Counted from the stretch's first letter, positions 21,901 through 33,484 are shown. The stretch: DNA of 64,000 nt from Eopsaltria australis (GCA_034509425.1 JAVTVJ010000371.1:124001-188000), one strand, 5' to 3'. The notes: generated from the letters alone by a model not told the origin. Translations and numbers: made by a program.

Positions 21901-23158
21901 ACACAGGAGAGTAGAAGTCCTCAGAGACCGTGACTCGTGGTGTGGTGGCATCAGGGGCTACTGGCAGCCTGTGGTACTCTGTGGTTGAATGTGACTTCAT
22001 GGTCCAGGTTCTCTGTGTGCTGGGGAGGGGTGTAGTTGTTGTGGTAGACCGGCTGGCTGTTGTCACTGCTCGGGTGGTGGCACGAGTGGTTGTGGTGGTG
22101 GGAGGGAGGGTAGTGGTCCTTACTGTAGGCAGAGGAGTGGCCACTGTGGTTGTCATTGGTTTCCTCACTGTTTTGGTCCTTATTGGCTGATTATTGCTCT
22201 TCCTTGGATCCTCCTTCCTTGCTGACACCTGGACATGTTCACTGCCAGGGGTGGGCTGCACGATGCCCCCATTATTGCCTTCCTCAACCACTTGTCCCTC
22301 TACCCCAGCTGCTTTGCATGTCTGGATGAAGCCCTTCTGCCTCATCTTCTCAATTTTTCTGATGGGGTTCTGGTCAATGACTTCGTACATGGCCTCTAGC
22401 CTGACTGGATAAGGATACCTTTCCTCCACTTGCAGAGTTTTCTTCAACAGTACCATGCCAAATTTCCCTTTCTCCAGTTTCAGAAAGCTCATGAGCTTAG
22501 GGATGAGAGCAGGATCTAGTGGCTGTTCCAAGATTTTTCCTTCATTGGTTATCCTTCTAACTTTTCCCCCTTCTTCTCCTTCTTCATGGAACAACACAAT
22601 CTGCTGGATGTGCCTCTCTGCCAATTCGCAGTAAACGTCATTTTTCAGCAGGCTCATCATGAGCCGGTAGTAGCCCTCAGAGGCGTGGGGGGCAGAAATG
22701 ACCCACACCCGATTTTTCCCTGCAAAGCTGGCCAGGACATTGGGAGAACTTGACCCTGAAGGGAAGCGTACCACTCGTGACTGGGTGGCAGAGGATATTC
22801 CTTCGTCCTTAACCATCTCGGGCTTGGGGTATTTGGCTGCAGCTGTGAGTCTCTGTACCAGTCTCATTCTGGTCCCCGTGCCCCTGGCCTGGGAACGTGC
22901 TTCCCCTCGCAGGAGATTGGCAGGTGGCTTTGGAGGTGCTGAAGAATCCCTCTTGGTGACAGGGTGTTGAGGATTTGGGCTTGAATTCCTCAGGGATGCT
23001 CCAGACCTTCTCAGGAGGCTGCTTGAAGCCCTGTAAGCCAGGGGCACCTTCCTAACTCCATGGCTCCCTCTTTCCACCAGCCTCTCTGTCTTCTCAGAGC
23101 CACACACCAACCATGCTGCCCACAACAGGGCTAAGCCAAGAGCTGGCCTCCAGTTCAT
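6645..23158 (-). CDS. CCDC80: CCDC80 (equarin/DRO1/URB): complete coding region, 7 coding exons, 955 codons
   Basis: The joined frame is complement(6645..6991, 8975..9055, 10646..10749, 13930..14078, 14718..14854, 16965..17121, 21266..23158). All junctions keep phase and no stop intervenes. The product is a secreted matrix protein. It has a hydrophobic signal peptide (about 1-20, core LGLALLWAAWLVCG) and a basic, disordered N-terminal segment. The first DUF4174 module spans about 142-272 (GKNRVWVISAP start). A Thr-rich mucin-like stretch covers about 336-393 and a Lys-rich coiled/low-complexity segment about 494-594. The second module starts at about 626 (GKRRLI) and the third at about 780 (FRWRRRLVVISAPSDEDW). 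The C-terminus is a Tyr/His-rich tail (about 922-955, ending HHGYPY). N-glycosylation sequons occur at N58, N473 and N486. Family knowledge: CCDC80 binds matrix and heparan sulfate, affects adipogenesis and growth, and is the chick lens protein equarin. Length matches human (about 950). The start is supported by the signal peptide and the adjacent 5' UTR junction. Confidence 0.96.
8322..8612 (+). mobile_element. CR1 LINE 3' fragment
   Basis: The plus strand reads a typical avian CR1 end: GGACTTTTTACCAGG, AAAGAGGGTAGATG, GTTGCCCAGATGGATGC, GGAAGTGTTCAAGGATAGG, GATGGGGCTTTGAGCAACC, CCCATGGCAGGGG, TTGGAACTAGATCATCTTTA and a final CCATTCTGTGAA. It is truncated at its 5' end, as most CR1 copies are. 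Confidence 0.9.
8619..8635. repeat. (TA)n microsatellite
   Basis: About eight TA units immediately after the CR1 tail, probably expanded from the simple repeat at the CR1 3' end. Confidence 0.85.
8975..9055 (-). CDS. CCDC80: CCDC80 exon 7 (81 nt)
   Basis: Acceptor cctccacag, two bases completing Gly, then LRHITILKLLGVGEDIGGVL and ELYPIN. The donor is gtaagt after the first base of a Gly codon. This is the conserved core of the third DUF4174 module. Confidence 0.95.
9056..10645 (-). other. CCDC80: CCDC80 intron 6
   Basis: Bounded by gtgagt and cctccacag. I see no repeat of note and no further exon. A 120-codon plus-strand frame at 10330-10692 partly overlaps exon 6 antisense and has no family resemblance. 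Confidence 0.8.
10646..10749 (-). CDS. CCDC80: CCDC80 exon 6 (104 nt)
   Basis: Acceptor actcttttcag. One base completes Arg, then FRWRRRLVVISAPSDEDWAY and SQQLAALSGQACNF, the opening of the third DUF4174 module. The donor gtgagt follows the first base of a Gly codon. Confidence 0.95.
10750..13929 (-). other. CCDC80: CCDC80 intron 5
   Basis: Bounded by gtatcg and actcttttcag. It contains a degenerate MIR/CORE-SINE-like piece (about 13665-13775). Otherwise I see nothing recognisable. Confidence 0.8.
13665..13775 (-). mobile_element. Degenerate MIR/CORE-SINE-like fragment
   Basis: The plus strand carries the reverse complement of the familiar MIR body: TTTTATTATCTCCATG, GATGGAGAAACTGAGGTACTG, then GTCCAAGGAAGG and CTTCCTGACTTCCAGCATTCTG. 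These correspond to the 'gaggaaactgaggc ... cccaaggtcac ... ctcctgactcccag' order of the family. Divergence is high, as expected for an ancient amniote SINE. Confidence 0.6.
13930..14078 (-). CDS. CCDC80: CCDC80 exon 5 (149 nt)
   Basis: Acceptor ttccttaacag, then QYYEVPIAMKSVFDLIDTFQ, an ERQKKEGIVCKEDKKQ segment, and SLESFLS plus two bases of Arg. This is the end of module two and the linker to module three. The donor is gtatcg, again not ideal, but the phase-2 Arg codon is completed exactly by exon 6. Confidence 0.94.
14079..14717 (-). other. CCDC80: CCDC80 intron 4
   Basis: Short intron bounded by gtaagg and ttccttaacag. I see nothing else in it. Confidence 0.85.
14718..14854 (-). CDS. CCDC80: CCDC80 exon 4 (137 nt)
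   Basis: After an ag at 14856-14855 the exon completes Asp and encodes NEKPMKVIEDEDLVDQQL through TDTDMKVK, 45 full codons within the second DUF4174 module. The donor is gtaagg and the exon ends in phase 0. Confidence 0.95.
14855..16964 (-). other. CCDC80: CCDC80 intron 3
   Basis: Bounded by the weak donor gttcgt and the acceptor before 14854. Open frames inside are short and unsupported. A possible very diverged MIR-like stretch near 16260-16400 is too weak to call. Confidence 0.8.
16965..17121 (-). CDS. CCDC80: CCDC80 exon 3 (52 codons plus 1 base)
   Basis: Acceptor ccaaccag, then LITTPKADNTMYVQQRDEYL... through KIDHFQL, continuing the second DUF4174 module in phase 0 from exon 2. It ends with the first base of an Asp codon finished by exon 4. 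The donor is gttcgt, a poor match to GTRAGT. The conserved protein on both sides supports its use. Confidence 0.94.
18150..18255 (+). mobile_element. Degenerate MIR/CORE-SINE-like fragment
   Basis: The order CTAATCTGTAACAGGAGTAATAA, then a short spacer and GTTTGTGAGGCCTAAAGG resembles the MIR/CORE-SINE body ('catctgtaaaatggggataataat ... ttgtgaggcttaa'). It is too diverged for a subfamily call. Confidence 0.45.
18657..18967 (-). mobile_element. CR1 LINE 3' fragment, minus orientation
   Basis: The plus strand begins with the reversed CR1 tail (CATCACAGAATCACAGGATG), passes CCAACCCTTCTGCCAGGGACA and GCCCCATCCAGCCTAGCCTTGG, and ends with CATAGGAGAGGTGCTCCCGT and CTCTGATCATCTT. Near 18830 part of the usual CR1 3' UTR is missing, so this copy is also internally shortened. 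Confidence 0.9.
18991..19010. repeat. (TG)10 microsatellite
   Basis: Ten uninterrupted TG units, preceded by a short CATG repeat and lying about 25 nt beyond the broken end of the CR1 copy. Confidence 0.95.
20946..20951 (-). terminator. CCDC80: Candidate intronic poly(A) signal for a short CCDC80 form
   Basis: Plus-strand TTTATT reads AATAAA on the CCDC80 strand. It lies about 294 nt after the in-frame stop at 21245-21247 that is reached if the exon 2 donor is not used. It is a canonical hexamer, but its use is inferred. Confidence 0.35.
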
Positions 23159-23166
23159 TGTGCAAT
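21266..23166 (-). CDS. CCDC80: CCDC80 exon 2: start codon and 631 codons
   Basis: A polypyrimidine tract and acceptor (ctcaacacag) precede 23166. Eight 5' UTR bases (ATTGCACA) follow, then ATG at 23158-23156. The exon carries two thirds of the protein: signal peptide, first DUF4174 module, Thr-rich and Lys-rich segments, and the first six residues of module two (GKRRLI). It ends at 21266 with donor GTAAGT. Without splicing, the frame runs six more residues (VSNSFI) to a stop at 21245-21247. Several long antisense frames opposite this exon are shadows of its biased composition. Confidence 0.95.
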
Positions 23167-23529
23167 CTGTGTTGAGGGGGAAGGAGAAGGAGAAAAATTA
23201 AATGTTAGCAGTATGATGATATCTTGCACAAGCGATTAAAAATGCAAAGCACAGGCTGGCTGTTTTGTGTGATTTATAAGTGCTTGATTACACCTCAGTC
23301 CTGCCCTAGTGGCTTTGTAAGTTTTAGTTATTTTTGGAAAAACACAGAATGGATCACTTTATGAAAAAATGAGATCATCCTTCTGTAACACGATACTGTC
23401 TGTCTAAAACGACACCGTGATCTGCATCCTTCTCTCTCTCTGTTTCTCTCACACTCTCACTGTACACACATGCAAAGACACACAGAGAAAGGGTCCCATA
23501 TATAGAGCAGAAAGAAAAGAATTTGACTT
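23167..23529 (-). other. CCDC80: CCDC80 intron 1, 3' part
   Basis: This sequence ends in a pyrimidine-rich acceptor (ctccttctccttccccctcaacacag) directly before 23166. That shows the start-codon exon is not the first exon. No coding potential is seen. Confidence 0.65.
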
Positions 23530-24370
23530 GAAACTTACACTCTCGGGGAAGTTCCCCTGCCAGAGACGAGTTGTCACGTCTTTTTCCTTTAAAAGGAGAC
23601 TAATGCCATACAGCTTTACTGTTCAGTGATTTATCTTTACGCAGCCCAACAGGTCCCAGAGCCTGTTGTGTGTCTTTTAACTTTCTTCACCTTCTTGACA
23701 GGCAGGATAAGGTTAGCGGAAATTTCCTTTGTGATCTCTGCTTCTCCATTTACCTGCAGGTCTGGATTTCTGCTGTACCGGTTACCCACACAGGCAGGGA
23801 TTTCATTTAAGAAAAGGGAACTCCTGGCTGCTCCAAGTCTCTCTTTTAAACTTCCCAAACCTCCTTCCCACTCCTCGCTTCCTCAGTCCCGTTTTGCTCC
23901 TTTGTTTCCAGAGAGGAAAGCACCAGCACTAATATATTTTCCAGGCTGAAGAAAAACACAGGAATGTGATGCTGAAAAAAAAAAAAAGATTCTTCCCTTT
24001 CCCCTTTCTCCACACTTTGACAAAAGCAAATTGTAAAACACTCGTCTTTTTTTCTTCTTGGCTGGCCGCAGTCCCAGAAATGTCAGGGCAACCCCAGCCC
24101 TGCTCCGAACCAGCCTCAGACAACGGTGGCCACTGGAAATGGGGGAAACTTCACTCAGGATTTAACAGCTCAGCAGAACCCGCCTCCTCCCCACTCCGAC
24201 ACAGGGAGGGAGGAGGAGGAAGGCTCTGGGGGCTGAAACACTGCACAGCATCACAGAGCACTTCAGAGAGGGTGACTCCAGCCTTAACTCTTTCCTTCAC
24301 ACATCCCAGCTCCCCGGTGTTCTCCGACCTCAGCTTTTTCTTCCCTCCCACCAAACAGACGCTGTCTGGA
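23530..24370 (-). promoter_or_regulatory. CCDC80: Probable CCDC80 promoter and non-coding exon 1 region
   Basis: The acceptor at 23167-23168 requires an upstream 5' UTR exon. Two reasonable minus-strand donors lie here: CTGCAG|gtaaat with the exon end at 23754, and GAGAGT|gtaagt with the exon end at 23539. AT-rich TATA-like stretches occur near 23845-23855 (tttaaaag) and 23931-23938 (atatatt). The block 24060-24340 is more GC- and CpG-rich than its surroundings. I cannot choose the transcription start from sequence alone. Confidence 0.35.
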
Positions 24371-27300
24371 TAAAAAAGTATGTTTCTCCATCAGTTTTAA
24401 TAACAGCTCTGGTGTTTAAGAATTATTATTTTAAATCTTATGATTTCTGTCTTGTCTTTCCCCTTTCCTTGTTTTTTATTGTTTTCTGGGAGTTCCTCAG
24501 TGAAATCCAATTTTTCTTCACTTTTTAACCAGTTTTTCTTTCAGACCCTCATGTATGTCAGTATACTCTTTCCTCAAACATCATATGGGCATGACTGTTT
24601 GTTAATTTGTAGTTTTTAAAGAGATCAGGTTGTTTACTATTGTACTAAAATTAGAGTCATATCGATTTCCCATGATTGTGCACAAGTAATGAAAAAAAAA
24701 AGAGAGAAAGGGTATAAAAATACCTACAGAGACAAGGGAAAAGCCAGGGTCATGTCCTTTGCTCTCCCTTCATGATGTAAATGACACCATTCTATTGAGC
24801 TGACGTAAACTGGCACAGCTTTGCTGGCAACACCTGGTCTTTAGCTGATTCACACTGGCTTCAGTGTGCCGAGCACCTCCAGTGTAAAATACCACTTAAT
24901 TGTAGTTGATGGGTAACACCTAAAAATATCCAGGACCTTAATACTAGTTTAACTGTTTTCCAAGATTTTGCATATTGACAGGGCTGTTACATGTCACAGG
25001 GCTGTTACACACTGGATTTGATCTCAATTATATTGTCTAGAGATGAAGGTGCACCTTCTGCTTTCCTTGAAATTAATGTTTCAAAGAAAATCCTTTCCTT
25101 TCTTTTTATCTTAGTTTCTTAGTATTTATTTAAGTTTTCAAATGCACTGGTAGACATTAGTAGTGGTTTTACTAATATGCATTCAGTTTATGTTTTGTGG
25201 CCAATGGTTTGCCCCGGAGGTAGGGGAGAATGCTGAATGCCTGTGCTGATATTAACAGGAGGGGAAAAATGCTCAGCCTTTCCCAAAATACCATATCCTA
25301 CATCCACTGGGAGGTAAGGGAACTGTACCTCTCACAACTGGAGTTCTGTGGAGTAAGGGTGGGTAACATTTTCCACTTACATTAGTGTCAAGCCTGCTGG
25401 TTTATTTATCTTGACAAGGGAAAAATGTTATTGAATATTACTCTGCTTCATTATGACATTTTAAACAGACTGTAAATAAAAATGAGGCTTTCATTTCAGT
25501 GTTTCATCCAGTTTCATTACAAAGATTTTAAAAATAAGTGACCCTGCAGTGCTGAGGCCAAGTATTTGGTTTGGGGTAAATCAATTAAAAAATTTAAACT
25601 TCCTCAATTTTCTTGGTTTGGTAATAATTTGAAACCACACAGAGGCAAAACATCACTCATCTGCACAAGTCTAATGATGCCAAGGAAAATACGCTCAGTA
25701 CATGACAGCAGAGGAAAGAAACAGATTTCCCTATTAGCGTTGCTGTCTATCCTATCCAATTATAGATATGCTGAAGAACTTCTGTGAGGATTTTGCTTTG
25801 CTTTCCCAACTTGATTAAAGAAGTAGCATGCTACAGAATGTGCCTTAAATGCATCAAAGTGTGGCAGATCAGTGAAGATGATAGATTGCAAGGCAGTTGT
25901 AGGGAGGATCTAGCACACAAGAAAACATGTAACCATGGGGATTATTCTCAAAGCTGATGTTTCATAGTACCTTTGTGCAAGGCGAGGAATAAACTTGAAA
26001 TGCCTGCTGGAAATATTTGACATCGGAATTTCTTAGAAAGTAAAGAATTTATACAGGCCAACAGGGGACTCCTAGTGAACACATATCTTAAAGGTCAAGG
26101 GCAAGGTTGTACAGCAAGAAGAAAAAATAAAGACATTAAACATTCAAAAGATACAGAACAATATACTTGAAGGCAGCTATTCCGTAAGAGACTTAAAGGT
26201 CACTGTATATAAGCCCCTGGAAACAGGCTTTTGGTATGATATTGCAGCAAGGAGAAAGCCTGCCAGCAGCCCAATGAAAAGTTGGAAAGTCATGTGTAGT
26301 GTCAATAATATGATTTATGCTGTACACATCAGGCTTTTCAAAAGGATTGCAAAAGGTTCAAAGAGTGATGTGAGAGCTGGATATGATCCTACTGAAAGGG
26401 AAGCAGGGAATTAACTATGTGGAAGGCACAGGCACACATTGTTCACGGTCTTCTCATGCATACACAGAAAAGAGACCTCTGCAAATAAATTGCATTTTAA
26501 TCCAGCAGAGGAAGGCAGAAGGATAACCAATGATTAGGAACTAAATCTTGCTAAATGCAGAATTGAAGTAATTGCAATTACTTGACATTTTTACTAATTA
26601 TCTTAGTTAACCCTGGGATAATTTGCTCAAGAATGTAGCTGTTTTCTCTGGCTTAGTCTTCAAATCAAGGCTTTAAGAGACCTTCTTGGCTGGACTAGAA
26701 GTAATCACAAAAGGATGGACACCTCTACATGGAAAATCTGAGATCAGAATGACACCCACCCCTGAAAAGTGCAGCTCCCTGGAGGGTTATGGATATGAAT
26801 TCTATAGCCCACTGAACTGAAATGAGCAGTTTGAGAAAGGCGGAATGCAATGTACCCTTAGAGTGCTTTCAATAAGGAACTGAAAGTTAATGCTATGTCC
26901 ACAAAGGGAAATTATGTATCTGTTTAAGGATGACAGTACTGTGCATCTTTTTATACTCCACTTTAGGTATCAGGCTTAAATATATCAAATGTATCAAGGG
27001 GTGGGCACCCAACTAGACTATTTCAGTTGCTAGAGAATTAATAGGAAAGTCAACTACTCCGTGAACTAGGATTCTTTCTTAGTCCTATAAAACCTGGAGA
27101 AAACAGCCAGAGGACCACTTGAGAACTTACCTTTAAGTAGACTTCCAGGCAATCCTCCAGGGAATGTGGGAGAAACTGCTCCCGAGGAAGGTGAAAGGAG
27201 GCAAAGGGCTTAGGAAAACTGCTTTGTAGAGTGCTGGGAAGCTGGGAGCCAGATAAGCAGGTGTAGGTTCCCCTGCTGATGCCAGTGGGGGGTTATTAGA

Positions 27301-30300
27301 GTGGAGAGCACCAGAGCCTGAATCCTGTGAAGTCAGACATTGTTGATGCTCTAAGAAGGGACAGGTTTCTTGAGCCCTGCTGGGTCCTCACTTTCCTGAG
27401 GGGGAAAGAGGCTATTATTAGTAATCTGACTGGGGTCATAACCCAGCCAGCAGCTGGAGAAATAACAACTAGTAGTGTAAACAGGGGAACTGTGCTTCAG
27501 CCCCCTGTATGTAAGCAGGAAAGGGAGTCAGTACAGGGAGGCTTGCAAATGCAGTGACCCATAATAAAAAGAGCAGTGCCTGGTTAGACGGATCAAGCTC
27601 CTAAAAGTAGAAAGGAGCTTTTGATAAATAGGTTGGCTGGCCTCATTTGAATCTTCACTTTTTAAATATACGTTTTTCTGTGGAGTCCTCAAGAATGTTG
27701 CTTAGAAACTGGTGATGAAATGTGACACTCAAGCTTTAAAAATAAATATTACAAACTATAACATTAGATGTTTTAAACCAAGTCTAAGCTTCCTAGGTCC
27801 TGATAGGGTTGCAGCCCCAAAATTCAGGCTATAGTTGAGATGCAGGGAAGTTCTGATGCCTGGATGTTATTGCTGGCCTGTGCTCAAGCTGACCTTGACT
27901 TCAGCACCTCTGCTTGTCCAGTTTAGAGAGCTTCCTGGTGAGAGGAAGGCTCTCACATAGGCCCGTTTCTTGTTCTACATCTGGTTGACATCTGGGATGG
28001 AAACATCAGCCGGGGAGAACAAAATATCTTCTGGACAGGACTGACACCAGTTCTACACCAAATTGGCTGATGCAACTGATGTTATGGTCACTAAGATGAA
28101 AGTGTTATTTAGAGAGCAAATGAATACAAAGATTGCCATCTCCCGGCCTTGCAATTGGTGTTACCCAGCCACAGGCTGGGGGAGTGGTAAAGTCACTGCA
28201 GCATGCTGCAACTGGTCTCTCGATGATATAGCTGCTGAGGTGAAGTGTTCAGAAAACCACAGGAGCAGTCTCAGAATAGTTACAGGCAGACAGACAATCA
28301 CAGGAACAGTTCTTGAGATTATAAGGAAAATGAGGCTTAAATTGGCTTAAATTGTCAGTGGGTGAGGCCAGCATCCCTCTGTTACAGTGGTATAATCCTG
28401 CTGGGAAGCTGTGCTACAGGCAGCTCATCGTGCTGATGTTGAAGACTGTCCCATGAAGTGCAGTTAGTTACAGCTCCCAAGTCACATGCCTGCACAGCTA
28501 AATGAATTTGGCCGCAGCAGTGAAGTCACCAGCTGCAAGGGCTTGGATCCCCATCTCAATTTCACACCTCTGTAGCAGCGGGCTTTATGCTAGCACAGGT
28601 CTGAACACTGATCCATGCCACGTCCTTTCTCTAATGTGCTTTCTTTGTCCTTCTCCCTTTGTCTGGGGGACTGCCAGCTGATGTTGAGCTTTTCTGAATA
28701 AGAGGGGAAATTGACTTGTGGCTTTTGCAGCCCCACTTTGTAGTACAAAGCAGATTCAAGCAGGATAGATGCTGGTGCTTGTGCAACTTCTCTCTGCACC
28801 AATCCTCGGTTTCTTAATGCAGAGCTCCCAGGTCAGATCTCTTTGACAGCTGTTTTGCCCAAATACAATCACTTACAGCTTTGCACACTTGGAATAAGAT
28901 CAAGTAGAAATTGTCCTGCAATACAATCAGCTCATTCACTTACCAGGGAAGACTCAGCTCCCCTCTCCACTGGTAGAGGAACTTCAATGAAGTTCTGCCA
29001 GAAAACAGAGCCCACTAATTCAGGAAGGATTGTTCCTTATGTATTTGTGGGACTCATTATCTATCCTAAAATATCCTGCCTTACCAATTTTTTCACATAT
29101 CCTTTAATTTAAATTTTAAACATGTTGGTTTGTTTGTTTGGTTTTTTTTTAAAGACTTGTTTTGATTATGAAATTAAAGGGGTAGAAATGGAGGAATATA
29201 ATGTTTAAAAAACAGACTGTGCCACAGTTCATCTGTAGAAGAGTCTTCCAAAACAGGACTGTGCACAGTGATTACTCTCAGAGACTACACATCAGAATGC
29301 CTTAGGGATGAATGTAAAAAAATTACCAGTTATGTGACTGCACACATTCTTGAGTAACATTCATTGGTAGTCAATGGAGAAGATTCAAATTCTCTGATGA
29401 TTTTAAATCAGAAAAGCAATTAAGCATATGCTGAAGTACCACCTCACTTTGCTGCTTGCATGGCTCAGTGGAGTGAAGGCAAGGCAAGGCAAAAGGTTGA
29501 GGTAGAATGAGAATTTAACATTTATGTCCAGTTACTTCAGGTGAGACTGAAGACAGTTCAAGCCTGAAAATGACAGCAGGAAATATCATGTGCAGATAAT
29601 GTACCACTGTTCTTTTCAGTCTGTTTATGCTCATATGCAAGCATTAATGGCCCTTGTCTTTATTTATAAGTTATCAGGTACATCATGACATTTAATCCTC
29701 AGTGGAGCCACTCTTTTCTCTTTCCTTCATCTAAACAGGCACTCCTGTGTCTCACTCAGTGGCAACTTTTGGCTCTCCCTCTGGTCTGAACCAGATCTTC
29801 TCTGCTAGACATTTTTGGAATCTTTCCTTGATGGATGGCAGAGGAGGGGGCATCCACTGCAGGGGGTGCTCTGTCAGGTGCTCCACAGGCCGCGTGGCTG
29901 TAGGTGGAATCATAAAACTGGGGAAAAGAAGTACAAGTAGTTGGAAACTCAGGGCTCTTTAGTTCTTTTCTTGAAGTAGTTTTCAGCAGCAGTGTCTACT
30001 ACCCAATGTCCACTGGGAGAAAGAGAAGGGGACAAGTGTTAAACTCAAGTATTTAGAAAATCAAGTCAAAAGCTATCTCATTTAAAGTGAGATAAAGATC
30101 CATGTCCTCCTTCCAGAGGTTTCATTTGCTTCGGGAAGGCCCATGCCAGCCTCCTGTATACTCTCTTTGGCTGGTGAATACAGTTATTCCCGTTTCCTTA
30201 CAGAATTTTTTTTCCCTTGTGTGGCTCTGTAGGGGCAGAACCTACTCACCTGGGAGAGGAGGAGAACGGCTAATCTGGTTAGTATCATAATCCTGTGACC

Positions 30301-33300
30301 TCTCTGTGCTACTTCTGGAGATAATTCATGAGAAGATGGCGAGGGGTCAGCAGCTGCCAATAGAACAATGCTGACTACTCTGGTGCTTTCAGCTGATAAC
30401 ACAGGAAGAGGGTGAAAAATAGTGTGAGAAGTCCTGACATTGACCCAAAGGTTGGGAATTAGGAGTTCTCTTGGCTGTTTTTTTAAGGTCTCTGACACAA
30501 TCTCAGCTCAGGTTAGAACTGAACCCTGGTGTCATGTGCATAGATTCCCACCAGGCCATAACAGTACAGTTGAATCCTAATGGTTTCTGCAGCAGAAAAA
30601 AGCAAAGAATAAAAAAGACTCGTGGTCCCTGATAGAGTGTCTCACATTGAGGAGATGTACATATGCATCTCTTTCCTGATTGGTAATGCTAGTACTACTT
30701 TTTAAACAAACAATAATAGGAAATCTGGGTTTTTTTTATGTTATTGATAAAGTTACTTCACAGGCAGTAAATTCACATAAACAGAATTGGTGTAGAAGGA
30801 ATTAAGATATACAGCGGAGGTAGGGAGTGGTCTCTGCCAGGCACAATCAGTGTCAGTATTTTCATTCAAGATAAAATACTTTTAAAGGGTGGAAGAACTT
30901 AAGCACATAAATTCCACAGCTCAATTTTGCACTGCAGGGTAAGAGACATTTTTCACAGTTATTGACAAAGGACATTCCAGCAACTAGTGAGATCTGGATT
31001 TCATTACGTATTTTGAGCTACAGTGCAAAAGTACTATCTGCCAGAAAAAATGTGGTCGAAGCATGTTTTATTAATATATTGCTGCTGTTCTTGGATTATA
31101 CCCCTGTAGAGGCTCACATCTGAAATGACACATCTGATAGTCTATATATTAGATAGCATTTCAAGGTTCATTTTTTGGATGGGTTTCCCTTTACAATGTA
31201 CAGAGGCCATGTATATTCCTATTTTTAAGCACTCAGAGACAAACCCTCACTGCCATTCTCTGAAAGACCATAGGCATGGGCTGTTCATGGAGCACATTAC
31301 TGCTAGAAGCACCAGTATACCTACAGTACAGCTAGTTCTTACCACTGAGTTTGGTACCTCTGTACCTATTTTATGACTTTCTAGTCCAGGCAGCTGCTGT
31401 CTAAATACACGGAAGAAAGCAGTTCAGTGCTGCCAACATTTCTGTCCAATGAATGGACTGAGTCACCGGAAATGTCAGGAGGCCCAGGAAGACCTGGAAG
31501 ACTGTCACCTCAGTGTCACCTCACCTTAGAGAGTTATGTTAATGATAAAAACTCCCTGACAATTCACTGTCTCCAAAAATAACAAAAAAGAGAGGGAAAT
31601 CTGTATAACAGATTTCTTCAGAGAAATACACAGTAAGGACTGATCTTTCTATTGCTGGCTTTGCTTTCTAATCTTAATGTTAAAGGCAGCCTTGTATGGG
31701 AAGCCACATGTGCTCCTGATATATGGAACACAGCTGCCTTGAAACCAACGGCAAGGTTCTTGTGTTCATTGAAGACTCTTGGATTTTGCTTGTATTTATA
31801 GGATACAGTTAAGCTGAAAAGTTAAGAGAGACCACAACCTTCCAAAAATTAAAGAGGAGAGAGAAAGAAATGAGAAAGCAAATATGCAGTGAAAGAGATC
31901 CCAGGTGAAATAATTGGTCCAAGTTTTCATGTCTGGATGTTGTTATTTTTTCCATAACTACTCTAACAAACTCCTGCTTCCACCAAGGGGAGGTGACCTG
32001 GGATTTTTCCAGTAGCAATGGAAATTTAACACACAAATGAACGGAATTGTTAAAGCTTTTTTACTCATGTATGTCAGTACTGGGAGATTCAAGATATAGC
32101 AGACATCATTTAGTCAAAAGCAAAATTTGTGAGTGTATTTGTGTGTTGATACCCTCAAAATTGAGACCAAGGAAGTGAAAACCTCCGTCTACCAAGAAGA
32201 GATGGTCTTAAGTACCAAATAATGCACAGTAATGCAGGCATGGGTAAAACATGATTTAGATATCTTATTTCATTCTGTTATCTTTGAAAGTCACATTGTT
32301 GGAGAAAGGAAGTCTAATTTACACTGATACCACCTTCAGCTGACACAACACATCTGCTGCTGTTGGAAACGCCACTGTATTTGGAGCTCCAGTTTTCTTC
32401 AGTGTCCTTTTTACAGAGGTGACTAACATTAAATGTTGCATGATACAGATGATTATACAGTAGCCAACTCACTTCACCTCCCATAATGAACAATTTTCCA
32501 ATCTCCAGAAGCATAAGGGCACATATCCATGCTCTCCAAAACCATTTGGGATCTGTCTCATCTCTGCTGGATACAAAGGAGATGATCAGATACCAAGTTC
32601 ATTTAATTCATTTTCCACAGACTTTCTTCTCTGATTTTCATTGTGTCACTAGGATTATAGTTTCTAACCCTTTCAGAGGAAAAAAAACCCACCAAAAAAC
32701 AAACAGAGAAAGCTACCCAGTCCTATACTTGTCTGGTGCTAAAACTGTGGCCAGCACTCTGAGCTTATTTGTCCTTAATCTCATCCTTGGAAATATACTA
32801 CTACATCTGAAAAAACCTTATTCTTGTTAACTGCTATGAATTCCTGTAAGGAGTTTTTGGTTCCATCCATGGTAGCTATTAGTAGCCTGGCTGTGGCCAT
32901 GATTCTTTTGTACCTGCAATCTAAAGCCCAGGACATGAAGAAAATCTCCTCTTCGGGAAGATTATAATCTCTCTTGAGACAAGGTGGAGAGATGGATGCA
33001 GGGCTCAAGGGACAATGGGAGTATGGAGGAAGGAGTGCCAGGCCGTTGTGGTAGGGCACCAGTGGCCAAAGTTATGTCAATTAACTCAGTGGCAGTGTCG
33101 TGGTGGCGTTTTAGCTAAGAAGATATTTTAGGAATTTTTAAGGAACAACATGAAGGAGAGGACTGAACACTATTTTTCCCAAATGTAAGTGGCAAAATGT
33201 GACTTTATGCATCAACATCAAGAAGCAAAAGGAGCCCAGTACAGAACTAACCTTTCATTACTTAGTTCATTTAAGGCAAGATATCAAGTTTTTGTGTTAG

Positions 33301-33480
33301 AGAAATATTTCTTTATTGCTGTACTGGTAGCCAAAAATGTCTGACATCTGCATGACTAACATCTGCATGCCATCATGCACAGCCAGATGGTGGGCTATAA
33401 AATGTCAAGAAATTTTGGTAATGGAAAGATCAGCAGCAGACTGAAACACACACCAGAACTATTTATAGAGGGAGAGATTT
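24371..33480. other. CCDC80 5' flank, part 1: no gene recognised
   Basis: I find no exon chain, RNA gene or well-preserved repeat. A T-rich low-complexity run occurs at about 29126-29150. Region 24790-24900 contains words vaguely like an old palindromic amniote MITE (gagctgacgtaaactggc ... gctgattcacactgg), too weak to call. The frames at 27327-27557 and 28063-28350 have no recognisable domain. Confidence 0.5.
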
Positions 33481-33484
33481 CATT

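Noticed and set aside
21265..22970. Several open frames of 72-144 codons opposite or out of frame with CCDC80 exon 2
   Set aside because: They are shadows of the Lys/Thr-biased coding sequence and lack their own start context or splice partners.
24790..24900. Words resembling an old palindromic amniote MITE (gagctgacgtaaactggc ... gctgattcacactgg)
   Set aside because: Match is short and roughly 60 percent by eye; could be chance.
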